A stretch of 43,958 nucleotides of DNA, taken from positions 1-43,958 of the forward strand of contig JAFGNN010000003.1 of NCBI GenBank assembly GCA_016926955.1, written 5' to 3'. A program made the position numbers and the translations under genes. Numbering within the stretch: the first letter of the stretch is position 1; every line of letters starts with the position of its first letter. The stretch is from Spirochaetales bacterium (GTDB taxonomy: Bacteria; Spirochaetota; Spirochaetia; Treponematales; UBA12059). Below the pieces are notes generated by a model. It did no database searches. It saw only the letters and a list, made by a program, of their open reading frames with translations, and was not told the origin of the DNA. Shown piece after piece: positions 1-9,205 of the stretch.

Positions 1-1
1 C

Positions 2-580
2 CACGCCGAGGGCTACGACGCGGCCGAGTTCAAGCACGGGCCGAACACCATACTCGGCAAGAACACCGTGCTCGGCCTCGCGCGCGCGGAAGCCCTGCTC
101 GATTCCTACAGGCGGACCATCGCCGCCTGCCCGCCCGCCGAACGCGCGCGGCTCGAAGCCCTGCCGCTCGAGCAGCTCCTGGCCGAGAGGCCGGAGATAT
201 TCGAGGGGAGCGTCGCCAACTACCCGCTCGTGTTCGTCTGCCCGCCGGACGAGCGCGACGTCCGCATCACCATCAGCCAGATCCACACGCACAAGATCCG
301 GGGCGCGGACATCGTGCTGGTCGCGGAGAAGCGAGCCGACCTGGCCCTGGCCGCATCGGGCAGGCCCGCGGGCGACGGGCGTTACCGGTCCTTCCTGATC
401 GAGACGCCGCCCACGGGCGACCGCGACCTGTTCGTCTTCTCCGCCACCTTGGTACTGCAGTGGCTCGCGTTCCGCATGTCGGCGATAAAGATGGAAAAGC
501 TCGACGCGCTGCGTGTCGCGGACCACGGCGTCCACCCCGACGTGCCGAAGAACGTCTCCAAGTCGATCACGGTGGACTGA
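2..580 (+). CDS. glmS: GlmS-like SIS-domain sugar isomerase, 3' part
   Basis: This is the C-terminal part of a SIS-domain protein whose reading frame is open from base 2, so its start lies outside the window. The visible frame carries the EFKHGP motif near its beginning, which corresponds to the ELKHGP loop of the fructose-6-phosphate isomerase domain of GlmS. It ends in VPKNVSKSITVD, which matches the conserved GlmS C-terminus (PRNLAKSVTVE in E. coli). GlmS makes glucosamine-6-phosphate from fructose-6-phosphate and glutamine in the cytoplasm. Compared with E. coli, about 60 extra residues follow the KHGP motif, so it could be a GlmS paralogue rather than the canonical synthase; the glutaminase domain cannot be seen. 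A terminator follows directly. Confidence 0.75.
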   Translation, partial: HAEGYDAAEFKHGPNTILGKNTVLGLARAEALLDSYRRTIAACPPAERARLEALPLEQLLAERPEIFEGSVANYPLVFVCPPDERDVRITISQIHTHKIRGADIVLVAEKRADLALAASGRPAGDGRYRSFLIETPPTGDRDLFVFSATLVLQWLAFRMSAIKMEKLDALRVADHGVHPDVPKNVSKSITVD

Positions 581-603
581 GGTCGACATCCCGAAAGGCG
601 ACC

Positions 604-634
604 CGCCGCCGGCTTCCGGGCCGGCGGCGTTTCC
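604..634 (+). terminator. Rho-independent terminator after the SIS-domain gene
   Basis: A perfect 10-bp stem (604-613 with 620-629, CGCCGCCGGC / GCCGGCGGCG) encloses a 6-nt loop and is followed by a short T run. It lies 24 bp past the stop of the isomerase gene and could also stop transcripts arriving from the convergent GH3 gene. The same stem sequence is reused in the terminator at 23878-23913. Confidence 0.75.
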
Positions 635-694
635 ATTTGAGGGTCAGGCCGCCAAGCCCGGCGCCCCGACCGGCGTCGCTCGCCGTCCGCGCTC

Positions 695-2641
695 TCAGCC
701 GCCCAGGCCCCAGCCGCGGGGGAAGAGGACGCCGGGGCCGGTCATCGCGGACTGTATCGGAATGGCGTCGACCGAGTCGGGCCAGGTGTAGGGCAGCCTT
801 CCCGTGAAGGGGAACTCGCCGAAAAGCAGGTCCGCGAGCCCGCCCGCCTCGGTGCCGGGCAGGAAGCCCGCGACGAAGGCCCGGCTCAGGCCGAGGGCCT
901 CCCCTATCATGAGGGGTCGGCCGGAGAAGAGGACAGTCAGGGCCGGGACACCCGCCGACTCGAAGGCGCGGAGGTATTCGAGGTCGGCCGGGCGGAAGAG
1001 CAGGACCCCGTCATCGCCCATCCCCTCGGCGTAGGGCCGCTCCCCGCTCGCGACGACGGCCACGTCACCTTCCTTCCTCATGCCGGCGATCGACTCCGGA
1101 TCCTCCACGACTATGACTTCAACGCCGGGGCCGCCCACCTCGCGCAGGGCCTCGACGAGGCTCGTGCCCGGAATGGCGTTGCCCGAGACGCCTTGCCAGG
1201 TGAGCGTCCAACCGCCGCACTGGAGCCCGACATTGTCCGCCGCGGAGCCCGCGAGCAGGATGCGGCCGGTTTTCGGCAGGGGCAGGAGTCCTTCGTCCTT
1301 GAGCAGTACCTGCGAGGCCCGTACGGCTTTCCGGGCGACGGCGCGGTGCGCGGGGCTGCCGACCGCGGACAGCAGGCTCCGCTCGGCCCAAGGGCGCTCG
1401 AACAGGCCGATCCTGAACTTCGTCTCGAGGATGCGGAGCACGGCGTCGTCGACGCGCGCCATCGACACCTCGCCCGAGCGGACCAGGCCGAGCAGGGTTT
1501 CGATGAAACCCTTGTAGTCGTCCGGCACCATGACCATGTCGATGCCCGCATTGATGGCCAGCCTGACCTGCGTCACCGGGTCGCCGGGGGCTTCGCGCAC
1601 GCCCGCCCAGTCGGAGACGACGATGCCCTTGAAGCCGAGCTCGCCCTTCAGCACCTCGGTGATCAAGTAGCGGTTCTGGTGCATGGGTTGCCCGTTCCAG
1701 CTCGAGAACGAGACCATGACGGAACCGACCCCCGCCTCGAGGGATGGAAGATAGGGCGAGAGGAAGAGCGAGCGGAGCGTCGCCTCGTCCACCCGGGTGT
1801 CCCCGCGATCCCTGCCGCCCCCGGTTCCGCCGTCGCCCAGGAAGTGCTTGGCGCAGGCGAGGATGGAGTCTTCGGGCCGGCCCTCCTGGAAGCCGCGGGT
1901 CGCCGCCTCGCCGAGGATACCGGCCAGGGCGGGGTCCTCGGAATAACCTTCGTAGGTGCGGCCCCAGCGGATGTCCCGGACGGGCGCAACGCAGGGGGCG
2001 AAGGTCCAGTCGACGCCCGTGGCCGCCACTTCGACGGCCGTGACGCGGGCTGCTTCGCGGACCAGCTCGGGGTCGCCGGCGGCTCCCATGCCGATGTTGT
2101 GGGGGAAGATGGTGGAACCGCGGACGTTGTTATTGCCGTGGACCGCGTCGATGCCGTAGATCATCGGGATGCCGAGGCGGCTCGAAAGCGCGGCCCTCTG
2201 GTAGCGGTCGTACATGTCGGCCCAGGCCTCGGCCGTGTTCGCCCTGGGACCGGAACCCCCGCCGGAGAGCAGGGACCCGAGGCCGTACCTCGCGATGTCC
2301 TCCTCGGCGCCGAGCAGGTAGTCCCGGGCCGCCTGGGTCATCTGGCCGACCTTCTCCTCGAGCGTCATGCGGGAAAGCAGGTCGCGGGCCCGCTCCCCGG
2401 GGGTCGCGGCGGGGTTCCGGCAGACCGCGTCCGCGGGAATGGCGCCATTGGCCAGGGGAGCCGGAAGCATGTCGTCCGCCCCGGAGAGATCCTCCGCTTC
2501 CATCGACAGCTCCACTCCCGTCGCGGACCCGGCCCGGGAGGCCGCGGACGAACAGGCGCCGCCGCAGGCCGCGAGGATCAGGGCCGCCGGAAGGAAGCTC
2601 GCCGCCCGTATCGTTCCAAGTCCCGTCTTCAGGGCGCTCAT
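695..2641 (-). CDS. GH3 beta-glucosidase / glucan exohydrolase, lipoprotein
   Basis: The product is a 648-residue glycoside hydrolase family 3 enzyme that would release glucose from beta-glucan oligomers. The start chosen (ATG at 2641) has a GGAGGAG ribosome site and overlaps the stop of the upstream phosphorylase gene as ATGA, so the two are translationally coupled. A lipobox (LILAAC, Cys26) predicts a lipid anchor, placing the enzyme in the periplasm or at the cell surface. Family features are clear: the KHFLGD segment around residue 265 and the nucleophile motif VVSDWAG with Asp344, followed by a C-terminal GH3 domain. It is the last gene of the operon headed by the binding protein at 9158. 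Exact specificity (beta-1,3 or beta-1,4) cannot be read from the sequence; the neighbours favour beta-1,3-glucan. Confidence 0.92.
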   Translation of the reverse strand: MSALKTGLGTIRAASFLPAALILAACGGACSSAASRAGSATGVELSMEAEDLSGADDMLPAPLANGAIPADAVCRNPAATPGERARDLLSRMTLEEKVGQMTQAARDYLLGAEEDIARYGLGSLLSGGGSGPRANTAEAWADMYDRYQRAALSSRLGIPMIYGIDAVHGNNNVRGSTIFPHNIGMGAAGDPELVREAARVTAVEVAATGVDWTFAPCVAPVRDIRWGRTYEGYSEDPALAGILGEAATRGFQEGRPEDSILACAKHFLGDGGTGGGRDRGDTRVDEATLRSLFLSPYLPSLEAGVGSVMVSFSSWNGQPMHQNRYLITEVLKGELGFKGIVVSDWAGVREAPGDPVTQVRLAINAGIDMVMVPDDYKGFIETLLGLVRSGEVSMARVDDAVLRILETKFRIGLFERPWAERSLLSAVGSPAHRAVARKAVRASQVLLKDEGLLPLPKTGRILLAGSAADNVGLQCGGWTLTWQGVSGNAIPGTSLVEALREVGGPGVEVIVVEDPESIAGMRKEGDVAVVASGERPYAEGMGDDGVLLFRPADLEYLRAFESAGVPALTVLFSGRPLMIGEALGLSRAFVAGFLPGTEAGGLADLLFGEFPFTGRLPYTWPDSVDAIPIQSAMTGPGVLFPRGWGLGG

Positions 2642-5600
2642 CGGAGTCCTCCTCCCGTTCTCGGCTCGAGCGGTACGGTCAACGCGATGCCCGCTTCCAC
2701 GGACCTCGCGCGTTCGATCGGTATCTCGGTTCCCGGGCATTCCTCCCAGCCCCCGGGGCCGAGTATCCTGATCCAGGGCTTGTCCGACGCCAGGTAGCGG
2801 AAGGGGACGCGGCGATAGGTGAATTCCAGGCCCCCTTCCCGGTCGAGCTCGCGCGGATCGAGGAGGATGGGCTCCAGGAACAGGCGGCCGCGGCGCCAGC
2901 GCAATCCGAGTTCGTTCCAGCGCGCGAGGAGTTCCTCCTTGACCTGGCCGGTCATGCCCGGCTGCTGGGCTCCTCCGCCCGCCGGCGTGTGCGAATAAGG
3001 ATCCGCGGGGAATGCGCCGTATTCGGCTACGGACTTGCGGTAGCCGAGCCCCGCCTGGATGGCCCGGTACCGCTCCGTGAGCTCCGCCAGGACAGGAGAG
3101 GCGACGGCGGCCGCCGCGAAGCAGGCTTCCGAAGCCGCAAGCAGAAGTTTCGCGACCATGTGCCAGTACACCGAGCCGAGGCCTTCGAAGCCGAACATGG
3201 TGCCGGAGCGGCCGGTGAACTCGCGGTGCCGGAGCAAGCGCTCGTAGTGGCCGGCGAGGACGGCGGCGCCCGCGGGGTCGTAGGCCAGAGCCCGCTCGAC
3301 GTCATGGCGGTTGGCCATGCCGGGCGCGAAGCGAACCGTCCCGTCCGCCTGGCGCTCGAGGACGCCCCCGCCGCCCGCCGCGAGGAGCCCGCGGACGACC
3401 GGCGTGGCCAGGGTTTCCTCGTCCAGGACGTTTCGCTCCAGGAATCCGGGAAGATCGCGGTCCGGATAGAGGATGTAGCTCCGGCGGTCCGCGACGTACA
3501 GCTCGCTCGACGCGAGCGCGCCGAGGACCGAGGCGGACTCATCCGGGGAAAGCAAGCCGCTGCCGAGCACTGCAACCTGACCCTCTAGCATCAGGTAGAG
3601 CTGGTCCACCTCGACGCCCCCGGGACCGCGGCGCATCAGGTTGTAGCTGTGCCAGAGGCCGTCGCTCCGGCGATTGGCACGGAGGGTGGCGTCCACCAGG
3701 CCGAGCAAACCTTCGACAAAGGCGCGAAGGCGGCCCGCAGGCAGGTCTGCCAGGGCCGGTTCCGGGACAGGATCGCCCGCCTCGGCACGGATGGAGGCGC
3801 GGTCCGCGGACTCGTAGCGGGCGTTCCGCCATACGTCCATGACGGGGCCGACGGAGTCCATCCAGGCTCCTCGGGCAGCGCTGTCGCCGACCGCCCCGGA
3901 AGGGGTCCCCGCGATGATGCCGACGAAGGCCGAAATTGCGGCAGCGCTTTCAGCCGCGATTTCGACGGCCGAGTCGAGGCAGTCGAGGCCGCGCAGGAAG
4001 ACGAGGAAGCGCCGCAGCTCCGCGAGGCTCACCAGCGAAAGCCCCCAGCCGGCAAGCGCGTTGTTCGCGTCGTTCCACTCGGGCCGCTGGGTATTGAGCC
4101 AGAGGCCGCCGCCGGGAACCAGGTTGCCTGCCTTCGCCAGAAGGATGGTCACGAGTTTCTCGGCCAGGCTCGCGAGCAGGGGCTGCCCGTCCGGACCCGG
4201 CACCAGGCGGCCTTCGGTCCCGACCGATTCGGATCGCGCAAGCGCGCGGCGGTGCGCGGCGGCGTCGAAACGTATGCCCTCCTTCGGCCGCTCGATGAGC
4301 TCGGCGTAGGGACGGATGCGGTAGGGAACGTCCGCGAACGCGAAGGCCCTCTGGTTCCAAAGCCTGGCGAGCGCGCCGGGCTCGCGGGCTTCCGCCGCTT
4401 CCAGCAGCTTGACGAGGTACACCATCTGGTGGTCGCCCCAGTAGCCGATGTAGCTCCACGGATCGTCCTCGTCCACGACCTCCCAGTCCACGCCGAAGCG
4501 GCCGATGCGGTAGGGATTGTGTCCGTCGGCTGTCATCGCGGACAGGAAGGTGGCTATGAAGGACTCGGCGTAGGCAGGTTCGGAAGCGAGGAGGGCCTCC
4601 CAGTTCTGGAAGATGTCCCGCCAGTTCCCCTGGTAGTCGACGAGGCGCCGTCCGGCTTCGTCGCGTACCCGGACCGAGAAGCGGTTCCAGGGCCGGCTCG
4701 GGTCGCCGTGGCGACGGCTCCAGGTCAGGGGTAGGTATTCGCGCGCCAGGCGGCGAAGGCCCGGGTCAGCGTCGCGCAAAGCAACCATGACGGCCGTGCG
4801 TTCGGTCCGGTCGGGGAGCCCGGAAAGGGCCTCGGCAAGGCGGGGCGCGAGAAGGCGGTTCCTGGCGGCGGCGAATTCGAGGAGGTCTTTTTTGTCCCAG
4901 GCGGTGCCGTCGACGAAGACGCCGCCCCGCATGATGTTGAAGAGCGCGTTGGACGCGTGGTGGGCCGCGGCCATGGGATCGCCGGAGGCCTGCAGTCCGT
5001 CCGCGCGCGCTACCAAGGCCCGGACCCCCTCGTCGTTCGCGGCGAGCGCGGCCTCGATCGCCTCTTCGTCGGGTTCCCCGCGCGCGAGGGCGTCGGCCAG
5101 GTTAGCCACCCGGGCCTGCGAGCGGGGGCCGTCGAGGATCAGGCGCCATTCGAGGCTCTCACCTTCCAGCTCCGCCTCGAAGGCGCGGAGAAAGGCGCCG
5201 CGCCCGCCCCGGACCAGGGTTTCCGTGACCGGCGCGCGGCCGGCGCAGAAATCCCCGACCTGGCGGCTCGAAAGCAGGCCCGTCGACGGGACCCTTCGCC
5301 CGCCGGAAAAGCGCGGGCCGCTTGACCAGACCAGGTTCGCCTCGAAATTCTCCTTCGGTTCGGCGCGGTCCCAGATCTTCGCGTAAAGCGCGTAGAGGCC
5401 GAGCCGCCCGTCGGCGACGGCCTCGTTCCAGGTATAGGCGTCGGCCAGGTACGAGAGCGAGTTCCAGGTCGCGTTATCGACGCCGGCGGGCCTGATGCCC
5501 ACGACGCCGTCGAGGACGCGGACCCTCACCGGGCCGCGCGTGGCGCGGAGGCTCGCGCTCCGCACGAGCCCCGCGGAATCGGCGGCGGCCCACTCGTAAT

Positions 5601-6012
5601 CGAAGACGAGTCCCGACTCGGCATCCTCCTCCGAGAAGCGGATGCGCGCGGAGAGCGGATCCTTGCGAAGCTCCCGCTTCTTCGGCGCGGCGCCCGGCCG
5701 CAGGGCGAAAGGCTCCCAGAGGCGGACCGCCCCGTCCTTCTCGACGAGTATCCAGGTGCGGGGCCCGCAGTATTCCCAGCGCGCGTGCACGCGATCCGCG
5801 GTCTCGTAGGGGAAGAAGGAACCCTCGGCGTCGCGGCGCCCGGCCGCCAGGGACCCGGAGCTCGAGACATAGGCCCACAGATCGGAGTCGGAGGCCAGGG
5901 CCATGAGGAAGGGACGCATGAGGTCATAGCCCCGGATGCGGTACCAGGTCCGTCCCGCTTCCTCGACGAAATCTCCCGCGGCCCCGGACGGGCCGCTCGC
6001 GCTGTCGTGCAT
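2638..6012 (-). CDS. GH94-superfamily glycan phosphorylase (GH149/GH161-like)
   Basis: This 1,124-residue protein has no signal peptide, so it is cytoplasmic. Its size, N-terminal beta-rich segment, central helical region (motifs GNWRDIFQNWEAL, DPWSYIGYWGDHQMVYL) and EWNDANNAL at residues 645-652 resemble the (alpha/alpha)6 phosphorylases related to GH94. They resemble especially the long beta-1,3-glucan phosphorylases of families GH149 and GH161. WND (646-648) is similar to the catalytic-Asp segment of GH94 (WNDG). I infer that it phosphorolyses imported beta-1,3-oligoglucosides to glucose-1-phosphate. The gene follows two permease genes by 19 bp and is coupled (ATGA) to the GH3 gene. The ribosome site is GAAGGA. 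Family membership is by recall of the general pattern, not by alignment, so a GH94-like enzyme of other specificity remains possible. Confidence 0.68.
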   Translation of the reverse strand: MHDSASGPSGAAGDFVEEAGRTWYRIRGYDLMRPFLMALASDSDLWAYVSSSGSLAAGRRDAEGSFFPYETADRVHARWEYCGPRTWILVEKDGAVRLWEPFALRPGAAPKKRELRKDPLSARIRFSEEDAESGLVFDYEWAAADSAGLVRSASLRATRGPVRVRVLDGVVGIRPAGVDNATWNSLSYLADAYTWNEAVADGRLGLYALYAKIWDRAEPKENFEANLVWSSGPRFSGGRRVPSTGLLSSRQVGDFCAGRAPVTETLVRGGRGAFLRAFEAELEGESLEWRLILDGPRSQARVANLADALARGEPDEEAIEAALAANDEGVRALVARADGLQASGDPMAAAHHASNALFNIMRGGVFVDGTAWDKKDLLEFAAARNRLLAPRLAEALSGLPDRTERTAVMVALRDADPGLRRLAREYLPLTWSRRHGDPSRPWNRFSVRVRDEAGRRLVDYQGNWRDIFQNWEALLASEPAYAESFIATFLSAMTADGHNPYRIGRFGVDWEVVDEDDPWSYIGYWGDHQMVYLVKLLEAAEAREPGALARLWNQRAFAFADVPYRIRPYAELIERPKEGIRFDAAAHRRALARSESVGTEGRLVPGPDGQPLLASLAEKLVTILLAKAGNLVPGGGLWLNTQRPEWNDANNALAGWGLSLVSLAELRRFLVFLRGLDCLDSAVEIAAESAAAISAFVGIIAGTPSGAVGDSAARGAWMDSVGPVMDVWRNARYESADRASIRAEAGDPVPEPALADLPAGRLRAFVEGLLGLVDATLRANRRSDGLWHSYNLMRRGPGGVEVDQLYLMLEGQVAVLGSGLLSPDESASVLGALASSELYVADRRSYILYPDRDLPGFLERNVLDEETLATPVVRGLLAAGGGGVLERQADGTVRFAPGMANRHDVERALAYDPAGAAVLAGHYERLLRHREFTGRSGTMFGFEGLGSVYWHMVAKLLLAASEACFAAAAVASPVLAELTERYRAIQAGLGYRKSVAEYGAFPADPYSHTPAGGGAQQPGMTGQVKEELLARWNELGLRWRRGRLFLEPILLDPRELDREGGLEFTYRRVPFRYLASDKPWIRILGPGGWEECPGTEIPIERARSVEAGIALTVPLEPRTGGGLR

Positions 6013-6031
6013 GGTGTCCTTCTTTCCCGCC

Positions 6032-6940
6032 CTAGCGGTTCTCGAGATGCCTCGTCACGCGGCGGTTCACCGCGTTGAGCGCGATGATGACCAGGAAGAG
6101 GATCCAGGCGATGGCGCTGCCCTTTCCGAGCCGGTAGGCCTTGAAGGCCGTGAACATGAGGTAGTAGGCGGCGGTTAGGCCCGAGTTCGCGTCCCCGCCC
6201 ATGTTGTCGTAGCCGCCGGTGAGGATGTAGGGCTCCTCGAAGATCTGCATGCCCCCGATGATCGAGAGCGACACGGCGAAGAAGATGACCGGGAGCAGCA
6301 AGGGGAGCGTGATGGAGAGGTGCTGGCGCAGCTTGGTCGCGCCGTCCACCTCCGCGGCCTCGTAGAGCTCGGTCGGAATGGCCTGCAGGCCGGCCAGATA
6401 TACCACCATGTTGAAACCGACGAATTTCCAGTTGAGTATGACGGAGAGGACCGCCTTGATGCCAGGCGCCTCCTGCAGCCAGCGGATCTTTTCGCCGTCG
6501 GAGAAGAGGCCGATCAGCCAGTTCACCAGGCCGTAGTTGGTGTCGAAGAGGGTACCGAAGATCACCACCACCGAAACCGTGCTCGTGATGTATGGAAGGA
6601 AGTAGGCCGTCTTGAAAAGCTCGCGCCCTCGCACGAAGCGCCCGTTCACCAGGATCGCGAGGGGCAGGGCGATGAAGTGCTGGAGCAGGGACCCCGTGAA
6701 CAGCAGGATGACCGTGTTGAGCAGGGCCTGGTAGAAGAAGGGATCCACCGTTAGGACGTTGACGTAGTTCCTGAAACCCACGAACTCCGGCGCGGCGTTC
6801 CCGATCAGCTTCATCGAGAAGAACGAGGACCAGATCGAATAGCCGATCGGATAGAGGCCGAAGACCAGGAAGAGGACGAAGAACGGCGCAATGAAGACGT
6901 AGGGCGCGATTTTCTGCCTGCGGGCGGCGGGGTTTGCCAC
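6032..6940 (-). CDS. Carbohydrate ABC transporter permease, MalF/UgpA type (cassette 1)
   Basis: The product is a 302-residue inner-membrane permease with about six hydrophobic segments, beginning at APYVFIAPFFVLFLVF. It has an EAA loop (ELYEAAEVDGA, about two thirds along) that contacts the ATPase of CUT1-type sugar importers. The start is GTG at 6940, preceded by a strong AAGGAGGA site. The gene lies between the MalG-type permease upstream (12 bp gap) and the phosphorylase. It is clearly paralogous to the permease at 11327-12226, sharing long stretches such as FIAPFF, YFLPYITSTV and SLSIIGGMQIFEEP. No ATPase gene is present in either cassette, so a shared MsmK/MalK-type ATPase encoded elsewhere is expected. 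Confidence 0.93.
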   Translation of the reverse strand: MANPAARRQKIAPYVFIAPFFVLFLVFGLYPIGYSIWSSFFSMKLIGNAAPEFVGFRNYVNVLTVDPFFYQALLNTVILLFTGSLLQHFIALPLAILVNGRFVRGRELFKTAYFLPYITSTVSVVVIFGTLFDTNYGLVNWLIGLFSDGEKIRWLQEAPGIKAVLSVILNWKFVGFNMVVYLAGLQAIPTELYEAAEVDGATKLRQHLSITLPLLLPVIFFAVSLSIIGGMQIFEEPYILTGGYDNMGGDANSGLTAAYYLMFTAFKAYRLGKGSAIAWILFLVIIALNAVNRRVTRHLENR

Positions 6941-6951
6941 TTGGGTCCTCC

Positions 6952-7779
6952 TTATTGCTTGACCGCGCCCGCGGTGAGGCCGGCGATGATCCGCTTCGAG
7001 AAGAAGACGAATACGATGATGAGCGGCAGGAGGGTCAGGGCGTTGCCCAGCATGAGGGCGCCCAGGTTGTTGTCGACGCGGCTGTTGAGCGCCGAGAGGG
7101 CCACGGGCAGGGTCGTCGACTCCACTTTGGGGAGGAGGACGAGGGGGCCGGTGAAGTTGTTCCAGGAGCCGACGAAGGTGACGACGCCGAGAACGGCGAG
7201 CCCCGGCTTTGCCAGGGGGAAGATGATCCTTCGCAGGATGCCGAACTCGGTCAGCCCGTCGATGCGGGCCGCGTCAAGAAGCTCGTCGGGGATCGAGTTG
7301 GTGAGGAACTGGGTCATGAGGAAGATGCCGAAGGCTCCGGCCAGTCCAGGCACGACCAGGGGCAGCCAGGTGTTGATCCATCCGAACTTGACCATCATCT
7401 TGTAGAAAGGGATCAGGTTGAGAAAGCCCGGCACCGCCATGGTCGCGATGACGAAGCCGTAGAGGAAGTCCCGTCCCTTGAAGCGGTACTTGGCGAAGGC
7501 GTACCCGGCCATCGTGCAGAAGAAGATGTTGCCGAGCGTCGAGAGCGTGGCTATGCCGAAGCTGTTGAAATAATTGCGGGCGAATGGGATGCGCGCCAGC
7601 AGCTGCTGCCAGTTCTCGAGCAGACCGTTCCCGAACCAGAGGTGGGGCGGGAAGACGAGCACCTCCCGCGCGGGCCAGGAGGCCAGCACGAAGACCATCC
7701 AGAAAGGCAAGGCGAAGATCAGGCCGAAAACGGCCAGGGTGAGATGCGCGGGAAGGGCGGCGAGGGCTCGTCTGGTCAT
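6952..7779 (-). CDS. Carbohydrate ABC transporter permease, MalG/UgpE type (cassette 1)
   Basis: The product is a 275-residue inner-membrane permease with six predicted membrane segments and a MalG-type EAA loop, DELLDAARIDGLTEFGIL. It pairs with the MalF-type permease directly downstream to form the membrane channel of a CUT1 sugar importer. The start ATG at 7779 has a CGGAG ribosome site. The gene order (binding protein, G-type, F-type) is the reverse of the common binding protein-F-G order and is repeated exactly in cassette 2 (11327-14358). A 134-bp gap with a strong hairpin separates it from the binding-protein gene. Confidence 0.93.
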   Translation of the reverse strand: MTRRALAALPAHLTLAVFGLIFALPFWMVFVLASWPAREVLVFPPHLWFGNGLLENWQQLLARIPFARNYFNSFGIATLSTLGNIFFCTMAGYAFAKYRFKGRDFLYGFVIATMAVPGFLNLIPFYKMMVKFGWINTWLPLVVPGLAGAFGIFLMTQFLTNSIPDELLDAARIDGLTEFGILRRIIFPLAKPGLAVLGVVTFVGSWNNFTGPLVLLPKVESTTLPVALSALNSRVDNNLGALMLGNALTLLPLIIVFVFFSKRIIAGLTAGAVKQ

Positions 7780-7870
7780 GTCGATCTCCGGGGGCGGCCG
7801 ATGGCGCGGTATCGATGGCTCGGGCGGCGGTCAGCGCCTGGCAGGCACGGACCGTCGCCCGAGGAGCGGA

Positions 7871-7905
7871 GCTCCCGTCGGGAGGGCGCGCCTCGGGACG
7901 GGAGC
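7871..7905 (-). other. Intercistronic hairpin between binding protein and permease genes
   Basis: A perfect 9-bp inverted repeat (7871-7879 and 7897-7905, GCTCCCGTC / GACGGGAGC) with a 17-nt loop sits just after the binding-protein stop codon. There is no T run in the direction of transcription, so it is unlikely to terminate fully. Hairpins at this place in sugar-ABC operons commonly protect the upstream message, so the binding protein is made in excess over the permeases. That role here is inference. Confidence 0.5.
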
Positions 7906-7913
7906 CGATCCTG

Positions 7914-9158
7914 CTACTCGATCGTGGCTCGGATCTTCTTGAGGGCGTCGGCGTAGGCGGCCTCGGGGGTGGCCTTGCCGTTGACCACTGAGGTGACCGC
8001 GCCGTTCCAGATGCCGAGGATGAGGTTGTCGTACTCGGAGACCTTGTTCTCGGGAATGTTGAGAGCGACGTCGGCGAAGATCTTCCGGACCTTCTGGCCG
8101 CCGTAGAAGGCGACGGGCTCGTCCATCACGGGGTCCTTGTAGACCGTGGTGAGGGCCGGGAAGGCGTCGATGGCCCTGAAGCTGATGAGCTGGGCGTTGG
8201 GGCTGGTGGTGAGGTACTTGATCACCTCCCAGGCCGCGGCCTTGCGGGGAGCGGGAACCGTCTGCGGGATGGAGAGGTAGGTGCCGCCGAGCGAGGCCAT
8301 GATCTTGCCGGGCAGGTAGGCCACGCGCCACTTGCCGGGCTCGGGCGAGAGCCAGGTGCGGAGCGTGCCGCCGAACCAGGCGCCGTTGACCGCGGTGGCG
8401 ACCTTGCCGTCGAGGTAGGCCTGGGACCAGGGACCCGACCAGGCGCCCAGGTCGCCGTCCACCTTGGCGGCCTTCACCTTCTCGACGAGCTTGAGCGCGT
8501 CGACGAACTTGGCCTTGGGCTCGAGGGGCTTGCCGCCGGAGAACCAGCCGCCCTTGCCGCCGTTGAGAGGAATGGCCTGCACCGCGGAGGGATGCTCGAT
8601 GCCGTAGACGCCGCCGACGGAAAGCTTCTTCAGGGCCGCGATGTACTCGTCCCAGTTCTTGAGGGCGTCCATCTTGACGCCGGCCTTCTTGGCCAGGTCC
8701 TCGCGGTAGAAGAGGACCGCGGGGGCGATATCGACCGGCATGGCGATCAGTGAACCGGAGTCGGTGGTGGCATTGGCCACCGCGAACTTGACGATGTCCT
8801 TGGTGAAGACGCCGGCTTTGAAGGGCGCGGCGTTCAGGTCCGTGAGCCCGCCGGCCTCGACGAACTGAGCGATGAAGCCGACCTCGAGCGCCTCGATGTC
8901 GTTGGTCTGCTCGCCGGCGGCGAGGATCGTGGTGAGGCGGGTGTGGTGGCCGCCGAAGTCAGCGGTCTGGAACTTGACGGTGATGTTCGGGTACTTGGCT
9001 TTAAAATCGGCGGATTTGAAGACCTCGGCGTAGGCCTTCTCGAGGTCGCCGTAGCCGCCGAAGGTCACTTCGTACTTCTTGGCGGGATCGAATGCCTGGG
9101 CGGGCAGCAGGGTGATGGCGACAAGCGCCAGCACGAGGAATGAATACAAGCGCTTCAT
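7914..9158 (-). CDS. Sugar ABC transporter substrate-binding protein (cassette 1)
   Basis: The product is a 414-residue extracellular solute-binding protein (family 1 fold) with a Sec signal peptide (MKRLYSFLVLALVAITLLPAQA). It would capture glucan oligosaccharides in the periplasm for the permeases encoded downstream. Residues after the signal (FDPAKKYEVTFGGYGDLEKAY) and the segment VDIAPAVLFYREDLA are nearly repeated in the binding protein of cassette 2, showing a duplication. The ATG at 9158 has a CGGAGG site with 8-nt spacing. It is the first gene of a five-gene operon (binding protein, two permeases, phosphorylase, GH3) and is transcribed from a divergent promoter region that also serves GH16 and ROK. 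The substrate is inferred from context. Confidence 0.93.
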   Translation of the reverse strand: MKRLYSFLVLALVAITLLPAQAFDPAKKYEVTFGGYGDLEKAYAEVFKSADFKAKYPNITVKFQTADFGGHHTRLTTILAAGEQTNDIEALEVGFIAQFVEAGGLTDLNAAPFKAGVFTKDIVKFAVANATTDSGSLIAMPVDIAPAVLFYREDLAKKAGVKMDALKNWDEYIAALKKLSVGGVYGIEHPSAVQAIPLNGGKGGWFSGGKPLEPKAKFVDALKLVEKVKAAKVDGDLGAWSGPWSQAYLDGKVATAVNGAWFGGTLRTWLSPEPGKWRVAYLPGKIMASLGGTYLSIPQTVPAPRKAAAWEVIKYLTTSPNAQLISFRAIDAFPALTTVYKDPVMDEPVAFYGGQKVRKIFADVALNIPENKVSEYDNLILGIWNGAVTSVVNGKATPEAAYADALKKIRATIE

Positions 9159-9182
9159 TTGGGTGCCTCCGGGAGACTTTTT

Positions 9183-9197
9183 CTTGCAGTATGCAAG
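9183..9197. promoter_or_regulatory. Palindromic operator candidate CTTGCA-N3-TGCAAG
   Basis: CTTGCAGTATGCAAG is a perfect inverted repeat with a 3-nt centre, lying between the cassette-1 promoter and its first gene. Related CAAG/CTTG half-sites recur at 9253-9278 beside the GH16 promoter. The adjacent ROK regulator is the natural candidate to bind them; binding has not been shown. Confidence 0.5.
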
Positions 9198-9205
9198 TTA
9201 ACGAC

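Noticed and set aside
1193-2797. Long open frame on the plus strand across the GH3 gene
   Set aside because: It is the complement of the GH3 gene and its upstream part, and has no family motif. High GC keeps the opposite frame open.
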